From: Pseudomonas sp. MWU16-30317
GTDB taxonomy: Bacteria > Pseudomonadota > Gammaproteobacteria > Pseudomonadales > Pseudomonadaceae
DNA: 64,000 nt
Reading direction: 5' to 3'
NCBI RefSeq assembly: GCF_020515695.1
Contig: NZ_JAIWJA010000007.1
Location: 248,001 to 312,000 of the forward strand
Under the pieces are notes generated by a model. The model saw only the letters and a list, made by a program, of their open reading frames with translations, had not been told where the DNA came from and did not search any database. Shown here piece after piece: positions 1 through 9,020 of the stretch. Both the position numbers and the translations under genes were made by a program. Positions within the stretch are counted from its first letter, which is position 1. Each line of letters starts with the position of its first letter.

Positions 1-458
1 CCCTGCGTGCCAGCGATTACGCCAGCGACTTGCACGGCGAACGGTTGCTGACCGAGGAGATGGTGATACTGGTGCGCCGCGGGCATCCGCTGCTGGACCG
101 CAGCCTGAACCTGACCGAGCTGGATGATGCGCGCTGGGTACTGCCGCGAGCGGATACTCCAGCGCGATTGCTGCTGGAGGCGCACTTTCAGCAGATTGGC
201 AGCCCGTCGCCTGAACCGGTAGTAGAGACCGGCGACATGGCGATCATCCGTGGCCTGCTGATGCGCTCGGACATGCTCGCCGTGGTGTCGGCACACCAAT
301 TGGAATACGAGATGGCCAGTGGTGAACTGCAGCCGTTGCGCCTGACGCTGCATGACACTCTGCGTCCCATCGGCCTGATCTACCGCAGCAACGGCCTGCC
401 ATCGCCTGCGGCCGAGGCATTGATGGCGCAGATCCGCAGCGTGGCAAAAAACCTGTAG
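1..458 (+). CDS. galR: LysR-family regulator, GalR-like, C-terminal part
   Basis: Open from the window edge, so the helix-turn-helix end is missing. About 150 residues of a LysR substrate-binding domain remain, with the typical VVSAHQLEYEMASGELQPL stretch near the end. LysR proteins of this subtype control aromatic catabolic genes. The next genes, read toward it, are gallate dioxygenase and the gallate transporter, and in P. putida the gal genes are activated by the LysR protein GalR. The name rests on that context; the subfamily reading is a weaker inference because only the effector domain is visible. The stop codon lies inside a 10-bp inverted repeat. Confidence 0.7.
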   Translation, partial: LRASDYASDLHGERLLTEEMVILVRRGHPLLDRSLNLTELDDARWVLPRADTPARLLLEAHFQQIGSPSPEPVVETGDMAIIRGLLMRSDMLAVVSAHQLEYEMASGELQPLRLTLHDTLRPIGLIYRSNGLPSPAAEALMAQIRSVAKNL

Positions 459-481
459 CGAGGGGGCCTGGCCCTCGCTAC
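455..481. terminator. Bidirectional terminator-like hairpin
   Basis: GTAGCGAGGG and CCCTCGCTAC pair perfectly over 10 bp around a 7-base loop. The hairpin sits between two converging genes, begins at the end of the regulator gene and lies just downstream of the galA stop. There is no long T run on either side. Confidence 0.5.
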
Positions 482-489
482 GGGGAACC

Positions 490-1746
490 TCAGCGCTTGC
501 CCGCCACCGAATACGTCACCTGCTGATTACGGGTCTGCTGGAACGCCTCCAGGCTCAAGCCCTTCATCGCCGAATAGATATGCAGGTTCGACACCCCCAC
601 CACCGCGCCCAGTTTCTCCAGCAAAAAGAAGATCGCCCCGTAGCGAATCAGCCCCTGCCAGTCGCGCTCGCTGACCAGTCGGCGCTCTTCATCCGTCAAC
701 TGATGCTCCTCGAACAGCACCTCGGGCGTTTCGAGGAAACGCTGGCGCCAGCCGGGCTCGATCAGCCGATGCAGGAAGCGATTCAAGCGATAACCCTTGT
801 GGCTGCGCTCCAGATCGAACGGATAGGTACCGGGCAGCTTCTCGATTCCGGCCAGTTGATAGCCGATGTGGTCGCGGTGGCGCTGCAGTGCATCCACCGG
901 CACCTCGCGCGCCTGGTTCTCCAGCAGCAAGGTGGCGATGCCGGTCATCGATGGCAGGTAATAGTCCTGATGCAGCTTGACCACGTTGGCCGACAAGGCC
1001 CCGCGCATGATCAGCCAGGTGATCACCTCCGAGCCCTCCATGCCGCCCAGGGTGGCGTATTCAGCCAAGGTGATGTCCGTCAGGCGCTCGGGATCGTTGA
1101 CGAACAGATCGAGAAACTGCGCGTCCCATTCCGGGTTGTTGAAGCCGCATCGCTCGCCGTGCACCTGGTGCGACACGCCGCCTGTGGCAACGATGGCAAC
1201 CTTGAGGTCTTCGGGATAGCTCTCGATCGCCCGGCGCAGCGCCTGGCCGAGTTTGTAGCAACGCTTGGCACTGGGGATCGGAAACTGCAACACGCCCACC
1301 TGCAGCGGCACCACCTGCACCGGCCAGCCGTCCTTGAACGGCATGAGCGCCGACATCGGCGAGAACAGACCGTGGTCGATGGGCTTGTCGCGGAAGAACG
1401 CCATGTCGAACTCATCGGCCATCAAGCTCTGGCCGATGTGCCGCGATAACGCCGCGTGGCCGCCAATGGCCGGCAGGTCGCGCTTGCCGCCGCCCTCGTC
1501 GGCGACGTCGTACTGGTCGTCCACCCCCAGCGCGAAGGCCGAATAGTGGTCGAAGAAAAACGACGTCACATGATCGTTGAAGATGTAGAACAGCACGTCC
1601 GGCTGCTTCTCGGCGAGCCAGGCCTTGATCGGCTCGAAGCTGGCGAAGATCGGCGCCCAGGCCGCTTCCGACTGTTTGTCGTGATCGACCGCATAGCCGA
1701 TGGTGGGCGTGTGTGATACGGCGAGGCCGCCGATGATGCGCGCCAT
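490..1746 (-). CDS. galA: Gallate dioxygenase GalA
   Basis: A 418-residue extradiol ring-cleavage enzyme that opens gallate to 4-oxalomesaconate using Fe(II). The N-terminal two thirds is a LigB-type catalytic domain: His12 in the SHTP motif and His59 in FNDHVTSFF are likely iron ligands. The C-terminal third is LigA-like, the fusion known for GalA of P. putida, which also has about 420 residues and very similar sequence from memory. The start is the ATG at 1746, giving MARIIGGLAVSHTP, with GGAG upstream; an open extension to 1806 is ignored because it lacks these signals. galT lies 56 bases upstream with a terminator-like hairpin between. Confidence 0.93.
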   Translation of the reverse strand: MARIIGGLAVSHTPTIGYAVDHDKQSEAAWAPIFASFEPIKAWLAEKQPDVLFYIFNDHVTSFFFDHYSAFALGVDDQYDVADEGGGKRDLPAIGGHAALSRHIGQSLMADEFDMAFFRDKPIDHGLFSPMSALMPFKDGWPVQVVPLQVGVLQFPIPSAKRCYKLGQALRRAIESYPEDLKVAIVATGGVSHQVHGERCGFNNPEWDAQFLDLFVNDPERLTDITLAEYATLGGMEGSEVITWLIMRGALSANVVKLHQDYYLPSMTGIATLLLENQAREVPVDALQRHRDHIGYQLAGIEKLPGTYPFDLERSHKGYRLNRFLHRLIEPGWRQRFLETPEVLFEEHQLTDEERRLVSERDWQGLIRYGAIFFLLEKLGAVVGVSNLHIYSAMKGLSLEAFQQTRNQQVTYSVAGKR

Positions 1747-1769
1747 GTGAAGGTCTCCAGAATAAATGC

Positions 1770-1796
1770 AAAAACACGGCGGGCCCGCAAGCCCGC
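1770..1796 (-). terminator. Terminator-like hairpin between galT and galA
   Basis: On the minus strand GCGGGC and GCCCGC form a stem followed by TGTTTTTGCA. It falls in the 56 bases between the galT stop and the galA start and could attenuate read-through from galT into galA. Confidence 0.45.
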
Positions 1797-1802
1797 GACT
1801 TA

Positions 1803-3149
1803 TCAATGGTTGAGTTCAGGCAGTACTCCGAGGGCCTGCCGCGGCTTGGGGCCGGCCAGAATAGCCAGCGCCGCCAGCAGCGCCGGGATGCCGAGCACGG
1901 CGAATACCAGGCTCATCGGCAGCCCCAGGCTCAACAGCGCGCCGCCAGTGAGGGAGCCGAAAATGCCACCGAAGCGGCCGATGCCGAGCATCCAGCTGAC
2001 GCCTGTAGCACGGAAATCCGTTGGGTACTGGCCCGGCGCAAAAGCGTTGAGGCCCGTCTGCGCTCCATTCATGCAAAACCCCGCCGCGAACACCAGCACA
2101 CCTAACGCCGAGGCGCCGATCTCGACGAAACCCAGAGCGAATATGCACAGCGCGCCGCCTACGTAAGCCAGGGCAATCGCCGCCTTTGGATTGAAGCGGT
2201 CCATGGCGAAGCCGACCAACAAGATCCCTGCCAGGCCGCCGAACTGGAACATGGCGGTGATCACCGCCGCGCGTTCGAGGCTGATGCCGGCATCCTTGAT
2301 CAGGGTCGGCATCCAGCCGGTCAACAGATAGATGACTAGCAGGCCCATGAAATAGGTGCCCCACAGGCTCAGCGTGCGCCAGCGGTATTCAGCGGTAAAC
2401 AGGTGCGACACCTTGCGCCCTGCCGATTCGCGCGCAACCGGCGCGCTGACCACAAAGCTCACGGTGTCTGAAAATTCCGCCCCCATGCGCTTCAGTACGG
2501 CCATGATGCGCTCTCGGGGGAAACGCCGATTGATCATCAAGTCCACCGATTCCGGCAGCAGAAAGTACAGCACCGGCAGCAGCGCCAGCGGCAGCACACC
2601 ACCCACCAGCAGCACGGCGTGCCAGCCAAACGAGGGGATCATCCATGCCGACACGAAGCCACCCATGGCCGAGCCCAGCCCGAAGCCCATGAACATCGAG
2701 GTGATCAAGCGCCCCCGCAACCGCGCCGGAATATATTCGGACAGCAGCGTGGTGCTGTTAGGCATCGCTGCGCCCAGCCCCAGGCCGGTGAGAAAGCGCA
2801 ATGCGGCCAGCTCCAACGGCGAGCGCGCGAAGGCACACAAAAGGCTGAACACCCCAAAACAGGCGACCGACGCCAAGAGCACGCGGCGCCGCCCCAGGCG
2901 GTCAGAGTAAGGCCCGGACATCAAAGCGCCCGCTGCCAGCCCGACCATGGCCGAGGCGAGGATCGGACCGAAGGCAGACTTGCTGATGCCCCAGTCGGCA
3001 ATCACCGCCGGCGCAATGAAGCCCATGATGGCGGCGTCAAAACCGTCGAAGGTGACGATCAAAAAACACAAACCGAGAATCAGCCATTGAAAGCGGGAGA
3101 CGGATCGCTGATCGATCCAGTGTTTGATGTCCACGGCGGGAGTGTTCAT
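1803..3149 (-). CDS. galT: Gallate/aromatic acid:H+ symporter (MFS)
   Basis: A 448-residue major facilitator protein with twelve predicted membrane segments. It carries the aromatic acid:H+ symporter signature in segment 1 (VTFDGFDAAIMGFIAPAV) and the loop 2-3 motif SGPYSDRLGRRRVLL. It matches GalT/PcaK-type carriers that import hydroxybenzoates, and its place next to galA points to gallate. The start chosen is the ATG at 3149 (MNTPAVDIKHW), the conserved beginning of the family, rather than the longer frame from 3185. A GGG-containing ribosome site lies about ten bases upstream. Confidence 0.85.
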   Translation of the reverse strand: MNTPAVDIKHWIDQRSVSRFQWLILGLCFLIVTFDGFDAAIMGFIAPAVIADWGISKSAFGPILASAMVGLAAGALMSGPYSDRLGRRRVLLASVACFGVFSLLCAFARSPLELAALRFLTGLGLGAAMPNSTTLLSEYIPARLRGRLITSMFMGFGLGSAMGGFVSAWMIPSFGWHAVLLVGGVLPLALLPVLYFLLPESVDLMINRRFPRERIMAVLKRMGAEFSDTVSFVVSAPVARESAGRKVSHLFTAEYRWRTLSLWGTYFMGLLVIYLLTGWMPTLIKDAGISLERAAVITAMFQFGGLAGILLVGFAMDRFNPKAAIALAYVGGALCIFALGFVEIGASALGVLVFAAGFCMNGAQTGLNAFAPGQYPTDFRATGVSWMLGIGRFGGIFGSLTGGALLSLGLPMSLVFAVLGIPALLAALAILAGPKPRQALGVLPELNH

Positions 3150-3212
3150 CGATGCGACCCTTTTATTTTGATTGTGGGGCTGCATGACGCCAAGCAGGGG
3201 CGTTTGCAGGTA

Positions 3213-3232
3213 GCGCCAGCATAGGCTGGCGC
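3213..3232 (-). terminator. GC-rich hairpin before galT
   Basis: GCGCCAGC and GCTGGCGC form a perfect 8-bp stem with an ATAG loop. It lies between the DUF1932 gene and galT, both on the minus strand, and has no T tract. It may separate the two transcription units or act in the galT leader. Confidence 0.35.
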
Positions 3233-3257
3233 GGCCTGTGAAGCGTCTGTGAAATGT

Positions 3258-4175
3258 TTAAACAGGTATCGGTTCTATTGATCGACCATACAGTTCATCG
3301 ACCAGCACCTGCCAATCGAAGGGGTCGCTATACGCCAGACCCTGCTCGGCCATCCGCTCGACCAGGCCGCGCTGGGTCTGCACAATCGCCAGGCTCATGT
3401 GCGGGCTGACGCCGACATCGGCTGCGGTCTTGGCCACCTCCTCCATCTCTTCGGCGCGGCGCCGCCCATGCTCGGCGACGCGGCTGATCAGGTAATGGGG
3501 CTGGCGCGCATCCCAGCCCATGCCCGGGAAGCTCTTGTGCAGCGAGGCCAGCACCCGCTCTTCGGCGCCATACTGGCGGGCGGTCGCCAGGCACTCAGTG
3601 GTCAGGGCTTCGAGCCCCTTGATCATCACGCTGCGGCACATTTTGATGGCCGAGGCGACACCGATGCGATCGGCCACCACCTGGATGTTGAAGCCCAGCG
3701 GTGTCAGCCAGTCCGCCAGCTGCTGCGCCTGTGGGCCGCCCAGCAGGATCGGTGTCTGCAAGCGCTGCGGCGGTACCGGTGCCATCACTGCGGCGTCGAC
3801 GTAAAGGCCACTGCGGGCTTCGATGGCCGCGCTGGCAGCTTGCTTGGTCGCCGGCGCCACCGAGTTGATGTCCATGAACAATTGCTGGGGCTGCAGGTGC
3901 GCCGCAGCCTGCTCGGCGACCTGCAAGGCCGACCCGGCCGTGACCGCCGAGATCACCAGTTGCACACCTTGGATAGCACTGGCCGCACTCTCGCACAGCT
4001 CGACACCCGCAGCCTGAGCTTTGGCCTGCAGCGCCGGCCGCCGCGCCGCGTCCTCGAACAGCCGGTCGTAGACATGAACGCTGACGCCTTGGGCAGCGAG
4101 GTCCTGACCAATAATGCCGCCGGCCTCACCGAAACCGATCAGGGCCACATGTTGCAGGGATGCTGGGGTAGTCAT
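3258..4175 (-). CDS. NAD(P)-binding dehydrogenase, DUF1932 family
   Basis: A 305-residue protein with an N-terminal Rossmann fold (GFGEAGGIIGQDLAAQG, the GxGxxG motif near residue 14) and a helical C-terminal domain of the DUF1932 type found in 6-phosphogluconate/beta-hydroxyacid dehydrogenase relatives. The lysine in SAIKMCRS is at the usual catalytic position for the superfamily. Its substrate is unknown. The start overlaps the stop of the upstream symporter as ATGA, so the two are translationally coupled and probably handle one compound. Placement before galT suggests a side role in aromatic or oxo-dicarboxylate metabolism, which is inference. Confidence 0.75.
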   Translation of the reverse strand: MTTPASLQHVALIGFGEAGGIIGQDLAAQGVSVHVYDRLFEDAARRPALQAKAQAAGVELCESAASAIQGVQLVISAVTAGSALQVAEQAAAHLQPQQLFMDINSVAPATKQAASAAIEARSGLYVDAAVMAPVPPQRLQTPILLGGPQAQQLADWLTPLGFNIQVVADRIGVASAIKMCRSVMIKGLEALTTECLATARQYGAEERVLASLHKSFPGMGWDARQPHYLISRVAEHGRRRAEEMEEVAKTAADVGVSPHMSLAIVQTQRGLVERMAEQGLAYSDPFDWQVLVDELYGRSIEPIPV

Positions 4176-5497
4176 TTGAGGCTTTCCTTGAAGACAGGTT
4201 GTGGGGTGACAGGCGCTTGCTCGGCCATAGCTCCAGTGCTATCAGGGTTGCGCAGACAGGCGTCGAAGCGTTCGCGATCGAAGAGTTTTTCCCACTTGCA
4301 GATCACGATCACCGCCACGCTGTTACCGATGACATTGGTGGTCGAGGTAGCGATGGCCAGCACCCGGTCGATGCCGAACAACAGGCCAAGTGAACCGAGC
4401 GGCACCACATGCACTGACTGCAAGGTGGCCGCTAGTTTGATCACCGCACCACCGGCCGCACCGGCGCCGCCCTTGGAGGTCAGCAACATCACCGCCATGA
4501 TGCTGATCTGCTGGCTGAGGGTCAGGCTGGTGTCGGTGGCCTGGGCCAGGAATCCCAGGCCGCAGGCCATGTACAAACAGGCGCCATCGATATTGAAACT
4601 GTAACCGGCAGGCAACACGAACCCGACCACGGCCTCATCGCAACCGGCCTTGGTGAGTTTGTCGACCAACCGCGGGAACGCCGCCTCACTGGAAGCCGTG
4701 CCCATGGCGATGATGGCTTCCTCCTTGATGACCCGCAGTATCTTGAAGATCGACAGCCCGGCCAGGGCCGCCACGCTGCCCAGCACCAGGAAGATAAAGA
4801 TCAGCGTGCTGGCGTAGTACGTGAGGATGTAGCGCAGCAGGTACAGCAAGGTCTGTGAGCCGAAACTGCCAACGGCGGCGGCCATAGCGCCGAATGCACC
4901 GATGGGCGACAGGCGCATGATGTAGCTGAGCAACTTGAAGGTCAGGGTCTGGCCCTCGGAGAGCAGCTTGAGGCCCAGCCAGTCGGGTTTGGCGCACTGC
5001 GCCAGGGCAATGCCTACCAGCACCGACACGAATAGCACCGGCAGAATATCGCCCTCGACAAAGGCCGAGGCCAGGGTCTTGGGGATGATCGAAAGGAAGA
5101 AATGCCCGATGTCGAAACTGCCGCCCGACAGCGCCGCATTCACCGTGGCCGCTTCGCCGGCATTCAGGCTGTCACCGAGGTTGGCGTGCAGCCCCTCGCC
5201 GGGACGCACCAGCGACACCACAGTAAAGCCGACAACCATTGCCAGGCTGCTGACCACCTCGAAGTACACCAGGGTCTTGATGCCGATGCGGCCCAAGCGC
5301 CGGAAGTCGCCGATATGGGCGATACCGTGGACCACGGTGAAGAAAATGATCGGGCCCAGGAGCATCTTCAACAGCGCGATGAAGGCGCTGCCCAGGGGTT
5401 TCATCTGTATGGCGACGGAGGGTGCGGCAAGCCCGAGCACGATGGCCAATGCCATCGCGATCAGCACCTGGATGTACAGTTTGCCGAGCAATTTCAT
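4172..5497 (-). CDS. Dicarboxylate/amino acid:cation symporter, DctA-like
   Basis: A 441-residue membrane protein of the DAACS family. Family marks are the serine-rich hairpin (MGTASSEAAFPRL), the NxDG motif in GYSFNIDGACLYMACGLGF, and a C-terminal GIDR...TNVIGNSVAVIVICKWEKLFDRERF like that of DctA. Such carriers import C4-dicarboxylates or glutamate/aspartate with H+ or Na+. It is the first gene of the leftward run leading to galT-galA and overlaps the next gene by four bases. Uptake of an aromatic breakdown acid is possible but not shown. Confidence 0.82.
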   Translation of the reverse strand: MKLLGKLYIQVLIAMALAIVLGLAAPSVAIQMKPLGSAFIALLKMLLGPIIFFTVVHGIAHIGDFRRLGRIGIKTLVYFEVVSSLAMVVGFTVVSLVRPGEGLHANLGDSLNAGEAATVNAALSGGSFDIGHFFLSIIPKTLASAFVEGDILPVLFVSVLVGIALAQCAKPDWLGLKLLSEGQTLTFKLLSYIMRLSPIGAFGAMAAAVGSFGSQTLLYLLRYILTYYASTLIFIFLVLGSVAALAGLSIFKILRVIKEEAIIAMGTASSEAAFPRLVDKLTKAGCDEAVVGFVLPAGYSFNIDGACLYMACGLGFLAQATDTSLTLSQQISIMAVMLLTSKGGAGAAGGAVIKLAATLQSVHVVPLGSLGLLFGIDRVLAIATSTTNVIGNSVAVIVICKWEKLFDRERFDACLRNPDSTGAMAEQAPVTPQPVFKESLK

Positions 5498-5602
5498 GGG
5501 GGGCGACCTTGTTTTTATTATTCAGGTCGAGGGTGGCACAGGGGGGCGTGGTCAGGGCAATGCGTAAGCCTTGCGGGACCATGCCTTTTGTTTATCGGGC
5601 CG

Positions 5603-6475
5603 CTAGAGGGGCAGATCGAGGCGTTTGCGAGCGCGGTGGATCGAGCCGTTGCGCAGCGCCCAGCGCATCGCACCTGCCACGGGCTGCGTGGTGGCACGCA
5701 CCAGGCTGCGGCGCAGCGGCGAATGCTCGATACCGAAGAGTTGCGCGGCCCACGCGGGCAGCAGATCCACCCCGGCTTGCAGCATCAGGGCCCCCACCGG
5801 CCGCGCCAGCACGCTCGGCGCGGGCGCGGTGTGCAGCAAGCGCAACACCTCGAGACTGCGTTCATCGCACGACAATTGCCCACGCATGCCGTCGATATAA
5901 GCGACGATCGCGCGGGCATTGGTTGGGACATGCTCGGCGCCGAGCCGTCGCGCGATCAGGGCGGTTTCGGCGTAGTAACGATCCTGCTCGGCCAGCGACA
6001 GGTGCGGGTTGAGATAGCGCAAATGCGCGGCCATGAAGCTGTGCACTTCGGCCACGTGCACCCAGGTCAGCAGCGCTGGATCACTGGCCGCGTAGGGCCG
6101 GCCATCTGCGGCGGTACCGACGACCTTCTCATGCAGGGTGCGGACCTTGTCGATCAGCCAGTCGGCGTCCGCTCGCGCGGCGAAGGTGGTGCCCGCAATG
6201 AACTGCCCGGTGCGGCGCAGGCGGCCGGTCATGTCGTCGCGGAAGTTGGAGTGATCCCACACCCCGGCCAGCGCCAGCGGGTGGAGCATCTGCAGCAGCA
6301 AAGCGGTGATGCCGCCGATCAGCATGCAAGGGAAATCGCCGTGTACCCGCCAGCACACTGCATCGGGGCCGTACAAACCGGGGTCGCCCTTGGGCTGTTC
6401 GAAATCGATCTGCCCCAGCGCCAGGCCGGTCATGCTGAGCATTTGTGCTTCGATGCGGCGGCGCAGGTATTCCAT
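5603..6475 (-). CDS. Oxygenase MpaB / DUF2236 family protein
   Basis: A 290-residue protein with the DUF2236 hallmarks HPLALAGVWDHS, RRTGQFI and TWVHVAEVHSF. The family includes latex-clearing protein Lcp and MpaB, heme-binding oxygenases, although most bacterial members are uncharacterised. No signal peptide is visible. It begins seven bases after the upstream efflux-pump gene ends and is probably cotranscribed with it. No substrate can be proposed. Confidence 0.75.
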   Translation of the reverse strand: MEYLRRRIEAQMLSMTGLALGQIDFEQPKGDPGLYGPDAVCWRVHGDFPCMLIGGITALLLQMLHPLALAGVWDHSNFRDDMTGRLRRTGQFIAGTTFAARADADWLIDKVRTLHEKVVGTAADGRPYAASDPALLTWVHVAEVHSFMAAHLRYLNPHLSLAEQDRYYAETALIARRLGAEHVPTNARAIVAYIDGMRGQLSCDERSLEVLRLLHTAPAPSVLARPVGALMLQAGVDLLPAWAAQLFGIEHSPLRRSLVRATTQPVAGAMRWALRNGSIHRARKRLDLPL

Positions 6476-6481
6476 AGGGCT

Positions 6482-7696
6482 TCAGGTTTCCATCGGTGCG
6501 GCTTCGGCGGCCGTAGCGCGCGCCAGGCCCAGCACCAGCAGCAAGGTCAAAAGGGCAAAACCGGCCATGGTGGCGGTCATGCCGAGTATACCCAGCGGCG
6601 GCAGCAGCAGGCTCACCAACAGGCTGGCCAGGGCGCCGGCGAACATCTGAATCGAGGTCAGCAGCCCGCCGGTGACACCCGCCAGCGCTGGCAACGGCTC
6701 CAGTGCGCCTTGCGCGGCACAGGGCGCGAGGATGCCGAACGCAGCGGTGGCCAGCACCAGGCACGGCATCAAGGTGACCAGCGTGGCGGTCGCCGTCAGT
6801 GACATCACCACCGCTGCGCCCGTGACCAGCACCGCGAGGATCACCCCGCATTGAATCAGCCGCTGAGGTGCCACGCCACGCTGGCCCAGCCAGCCACTCA
6901 GGCTGGCACCGGCGACAATGCCGCCACCCGTGCACGCAAACAAGATCGAATAGAGGGTCGTGCTAGCATGCAGGTGCTCGATCAGCACCACGGGAGAACC
7001 GGCCACGTAACCGAACATCCAGCCGAACCCCAGGGCATTGATCAACAGATGGTCGCGTACGGAGCGGTGGCTCAGGGCCTCGCGGTAATCCTGAATCAGG
7101 CTGCTGGCTTTGGCTGGGTTTGGCACTGGCGCAACGGTCTCTTCAAGGCCGAGCCAGGCCATCACCAGCAACAGCACGCCGCTCACCGCATTGATCGCAT
7201 AGATGGCGCGCCAGCCCATCGCCGCCAGCACCGCCACGCCAAGCGCCGGCGCGACCATGGGCGCCATGTTCGCCACCACAGTGATCACCGCCAGCCGCGA
7301 CTGCGCTGTCCGCCCTTCAAAACTGTCGCGCACCATGGCCATGGCCAGGGTCATCCCGGCGCCGGCACCCAGGCCCTGCAGCAGGCGGGCAATCAACAGG
7401 ACGGTCATGTTCGGCGCCACCGTGGCCAGCACCCCGCCCAGCGCGAACAGCACCAGGCCGACCACCAGCAACGGCCGACGCCCATGACGGTCGGACAACG
7501 GCCCGTAGAAGAACGGACTCAGTGCAAAGCCGGCCATGAACAGGCTCAGGGTCATCCCCGCCAGCGATTGCGTGGAGTGCAGCGCATCGCCGATCCGGGT
7601 CAGCGCGGGCAACGCCATGTCGGTGGCAATCGGCGGCAGCGCGGCCAACGCCCCCAGGAACACCGCGAATGTCACGCCTGCCCTGCTCATCTTCAT
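6482..7696 (-). CDS. Bcr/CflA-type multidrug efflux MFS transporter
   Basis: About 404 residues with twelve membrane spans. Segment 1 carries PPIATDMALPALTRIG, and the 2-3 loop GPLSDRHGRRPLLVVG is typical of drug:H+ antiporters of the Bcr/CflA type. The start taken is the ATG at 7696 (MKMSRAGVTF), with AAGG about 11 bases upstream; the longer frame would need TTG. The gene is divergent from the AEC carrier across about 210 bases. Substrate unknown. Confidence 0.8.
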   Translation of the reverse strand: MKMSRAGVTFAVFLGALAALPPIATDMALPALTRIGDALHSTQSLAGMTLSLFMAGFALSPFFYGPLSDRHGRRPLLVVGLVLFALGGVLATVAPNMTVLLIARLLQGLGAGAGMTLAMAMVRDSFEGRTAQSRLAVITVVANMAPMVAPALGVAVLAAMGWRAIYAINAVSGVLLLVMAWLGLEETVAPVPNPAKASSLIQDYREALSHRSVRDHLLINALGFGWMFGYVAGSPVVLIEHLHASTTLYSILFACTGGGIVAGASLSGWLGQRGVAPQRLIQCGVILAVLVTGAAVVMSLTATATLVTLMPCLVLATAAFGILAPCAAQGALEPLPALAGVTGGLLTSIQMFAGALASLLVSLLLPPLGILGMTATMAGFALLTLLLVLGLARATAAEAAPMET

Positions 7697-7904
7697 GCAT
7701 TTACGCCTTATCACAGTCAAAAGGCCGCACGGGCGGCCAAAGGGATCAGTCTATCGGGATAAAAACCGCAACATCGGTCAGGGACTTCAGGTTACCGGCC
7801 ATATGTAGCGCGCAGCGCTCTAAGTCGGGCGGTAGAAGAATGGTACGACAACCGACGTCCATTCGGTCAATAATGCCCGCCATGTATTCAAGGAGCCCAG
7901 CGCC

Positions 7905-8807
7905 GTGGCCGTCCCGCAAGTCATCCTGCCGATTTTTCTGCTGATCATCCTCGGCTATTTACTCGCCCGCCGCGGCCCGCTCAAACCCGAGATCAACAAG
8001 GGCCTGAGCAGCATCACCTTCTCGCTGTTCATGCCCATGGTGCTGTTCACCGGCATGGCCAACGCGCCCCTGCACGACGGTTTGAACGTGACACTCCTGG
8101 CCGCGTACTTCATCCCGGCCCTGATGATCTTCGCGCTGGTCAATGGCGTCACTCACTACTACGTCGGCCGCCCCACGCCCTACGGCCTGACCGCCGCCTT
8201 TGGCAATAACGCCCTGATCGGCATCCCGCTGGTGGCCGGGCTGTTCGGCAGCGGTGGGCTGGTGATGCTGTTCACCGTGCTGGCCGTGCACAGCTTGCTG
8301 CTGTTCAGTTTCCAGAGCCTGTACAACAGCTTCGCCGGCAACGAACCCTTCAAGGCCAGCACCCTGGTCGCCAGCCTCGCTAACCCGATGATCATTGGCC
8401 TGCTGGCCGGCGTGGCGTTGAACCTCAGCAACCTGCACCTGCCCGTCCCGCTGATGCAGCTGGCGCAATGGCTGGCTCAGGCAGCCCTGCCCTGCGCGCT
8501 AATCGTGCTGGGGGCGAATCTGGCAGGGTTTCGGCTCAAGCCCAGTGTCGAGGCGTTGGGGATTACCCTCGCCAAGCTGATGATCATGCCGTTGCTGGTG
8601 ATCGTGGCGTGCCGGTTCTTTGGGGTGTATGGCATGCCGCGAGGGGTGCTGGTGCTGATGGCGGCGAACCCGTGCGGGGTCAATACCCTGGGGTTCTCGC
8701 GCACGTTGGAGGATAGCCAGAAGGCCAGTTCGGCGATTTGCTTGACCACGGTGTTGTCGGCGGTGACGTTGCCGTTGTGGATGTGGGTGAATGGGCTGGT
8801 GGGATAG
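7905..8807 (+). CDS. AEC (auxin efflux carrier) family transporter
   Basis: A 300-residue membrane protein with ten predicted spans and the family pattern of two five-helix halves: IILGYLLARRGPLKPEINKGLSS at the front and NPCGVNTLGFSRTLE near the end. Bacterial members move malonate, malate or other small acids. It starts with GTG at 7905 preceded by AGGAG at a 9-base spacing. It stands alone, divergent from the Bcr-type pump. Confidence 0.8.
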   Translation: MAVPQVILPIFLLIILGYLLARRGPLKPEINKGLSSITFSLFMPMVLFTGMANAPLHDGLNVTLLAAYFIPALMIFALVNGVTHYYVGRPTPYGLTAAFGNNALIGIPLVAGLFGSGGLVMLFTVLAVHSLLLFSFQSLYNSFAGNEPFKASTLVASLANPMIIGLLAGVALNLSNLHLPVPLMQLAQWLAQAALPCALIVLGANLAGFRLKPSVEALGITLAKLMIMPLLVIVACRFFGVYGMPRGVLVLMAANPCGVNTLGFSRTLEDSQKASSAICLTTVLSAVTLPLWMWVNGLVG

Positions 8808-9020
8808 TCAGGTTCATCGACCTTTTCCAGGGCTTTCACGTCCTCGATTAAGCGCGTCGCAGGCGGCATTGAGCCTGAACATGGCCGTGCACCCCGCTTC
8901 GGTCGACGGTGCGAGCAGGCACTGGGGGTCGGTTAGTAAAATCACCGTGCAAAAAACGTCCAACAGGCGTATACCACCGACGCAAATGCATCTGTTTCGC
9001 AAACGCTAACGGTAACCGCT

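Noticed and set aside
5102..6802. A 566-codon plus-strand frame across symporter, DUF2236 and MFS genes
   Set aside because: It spans two gene boundaries on the other strand and has shadow composition (Gln/His/Gly-rich).
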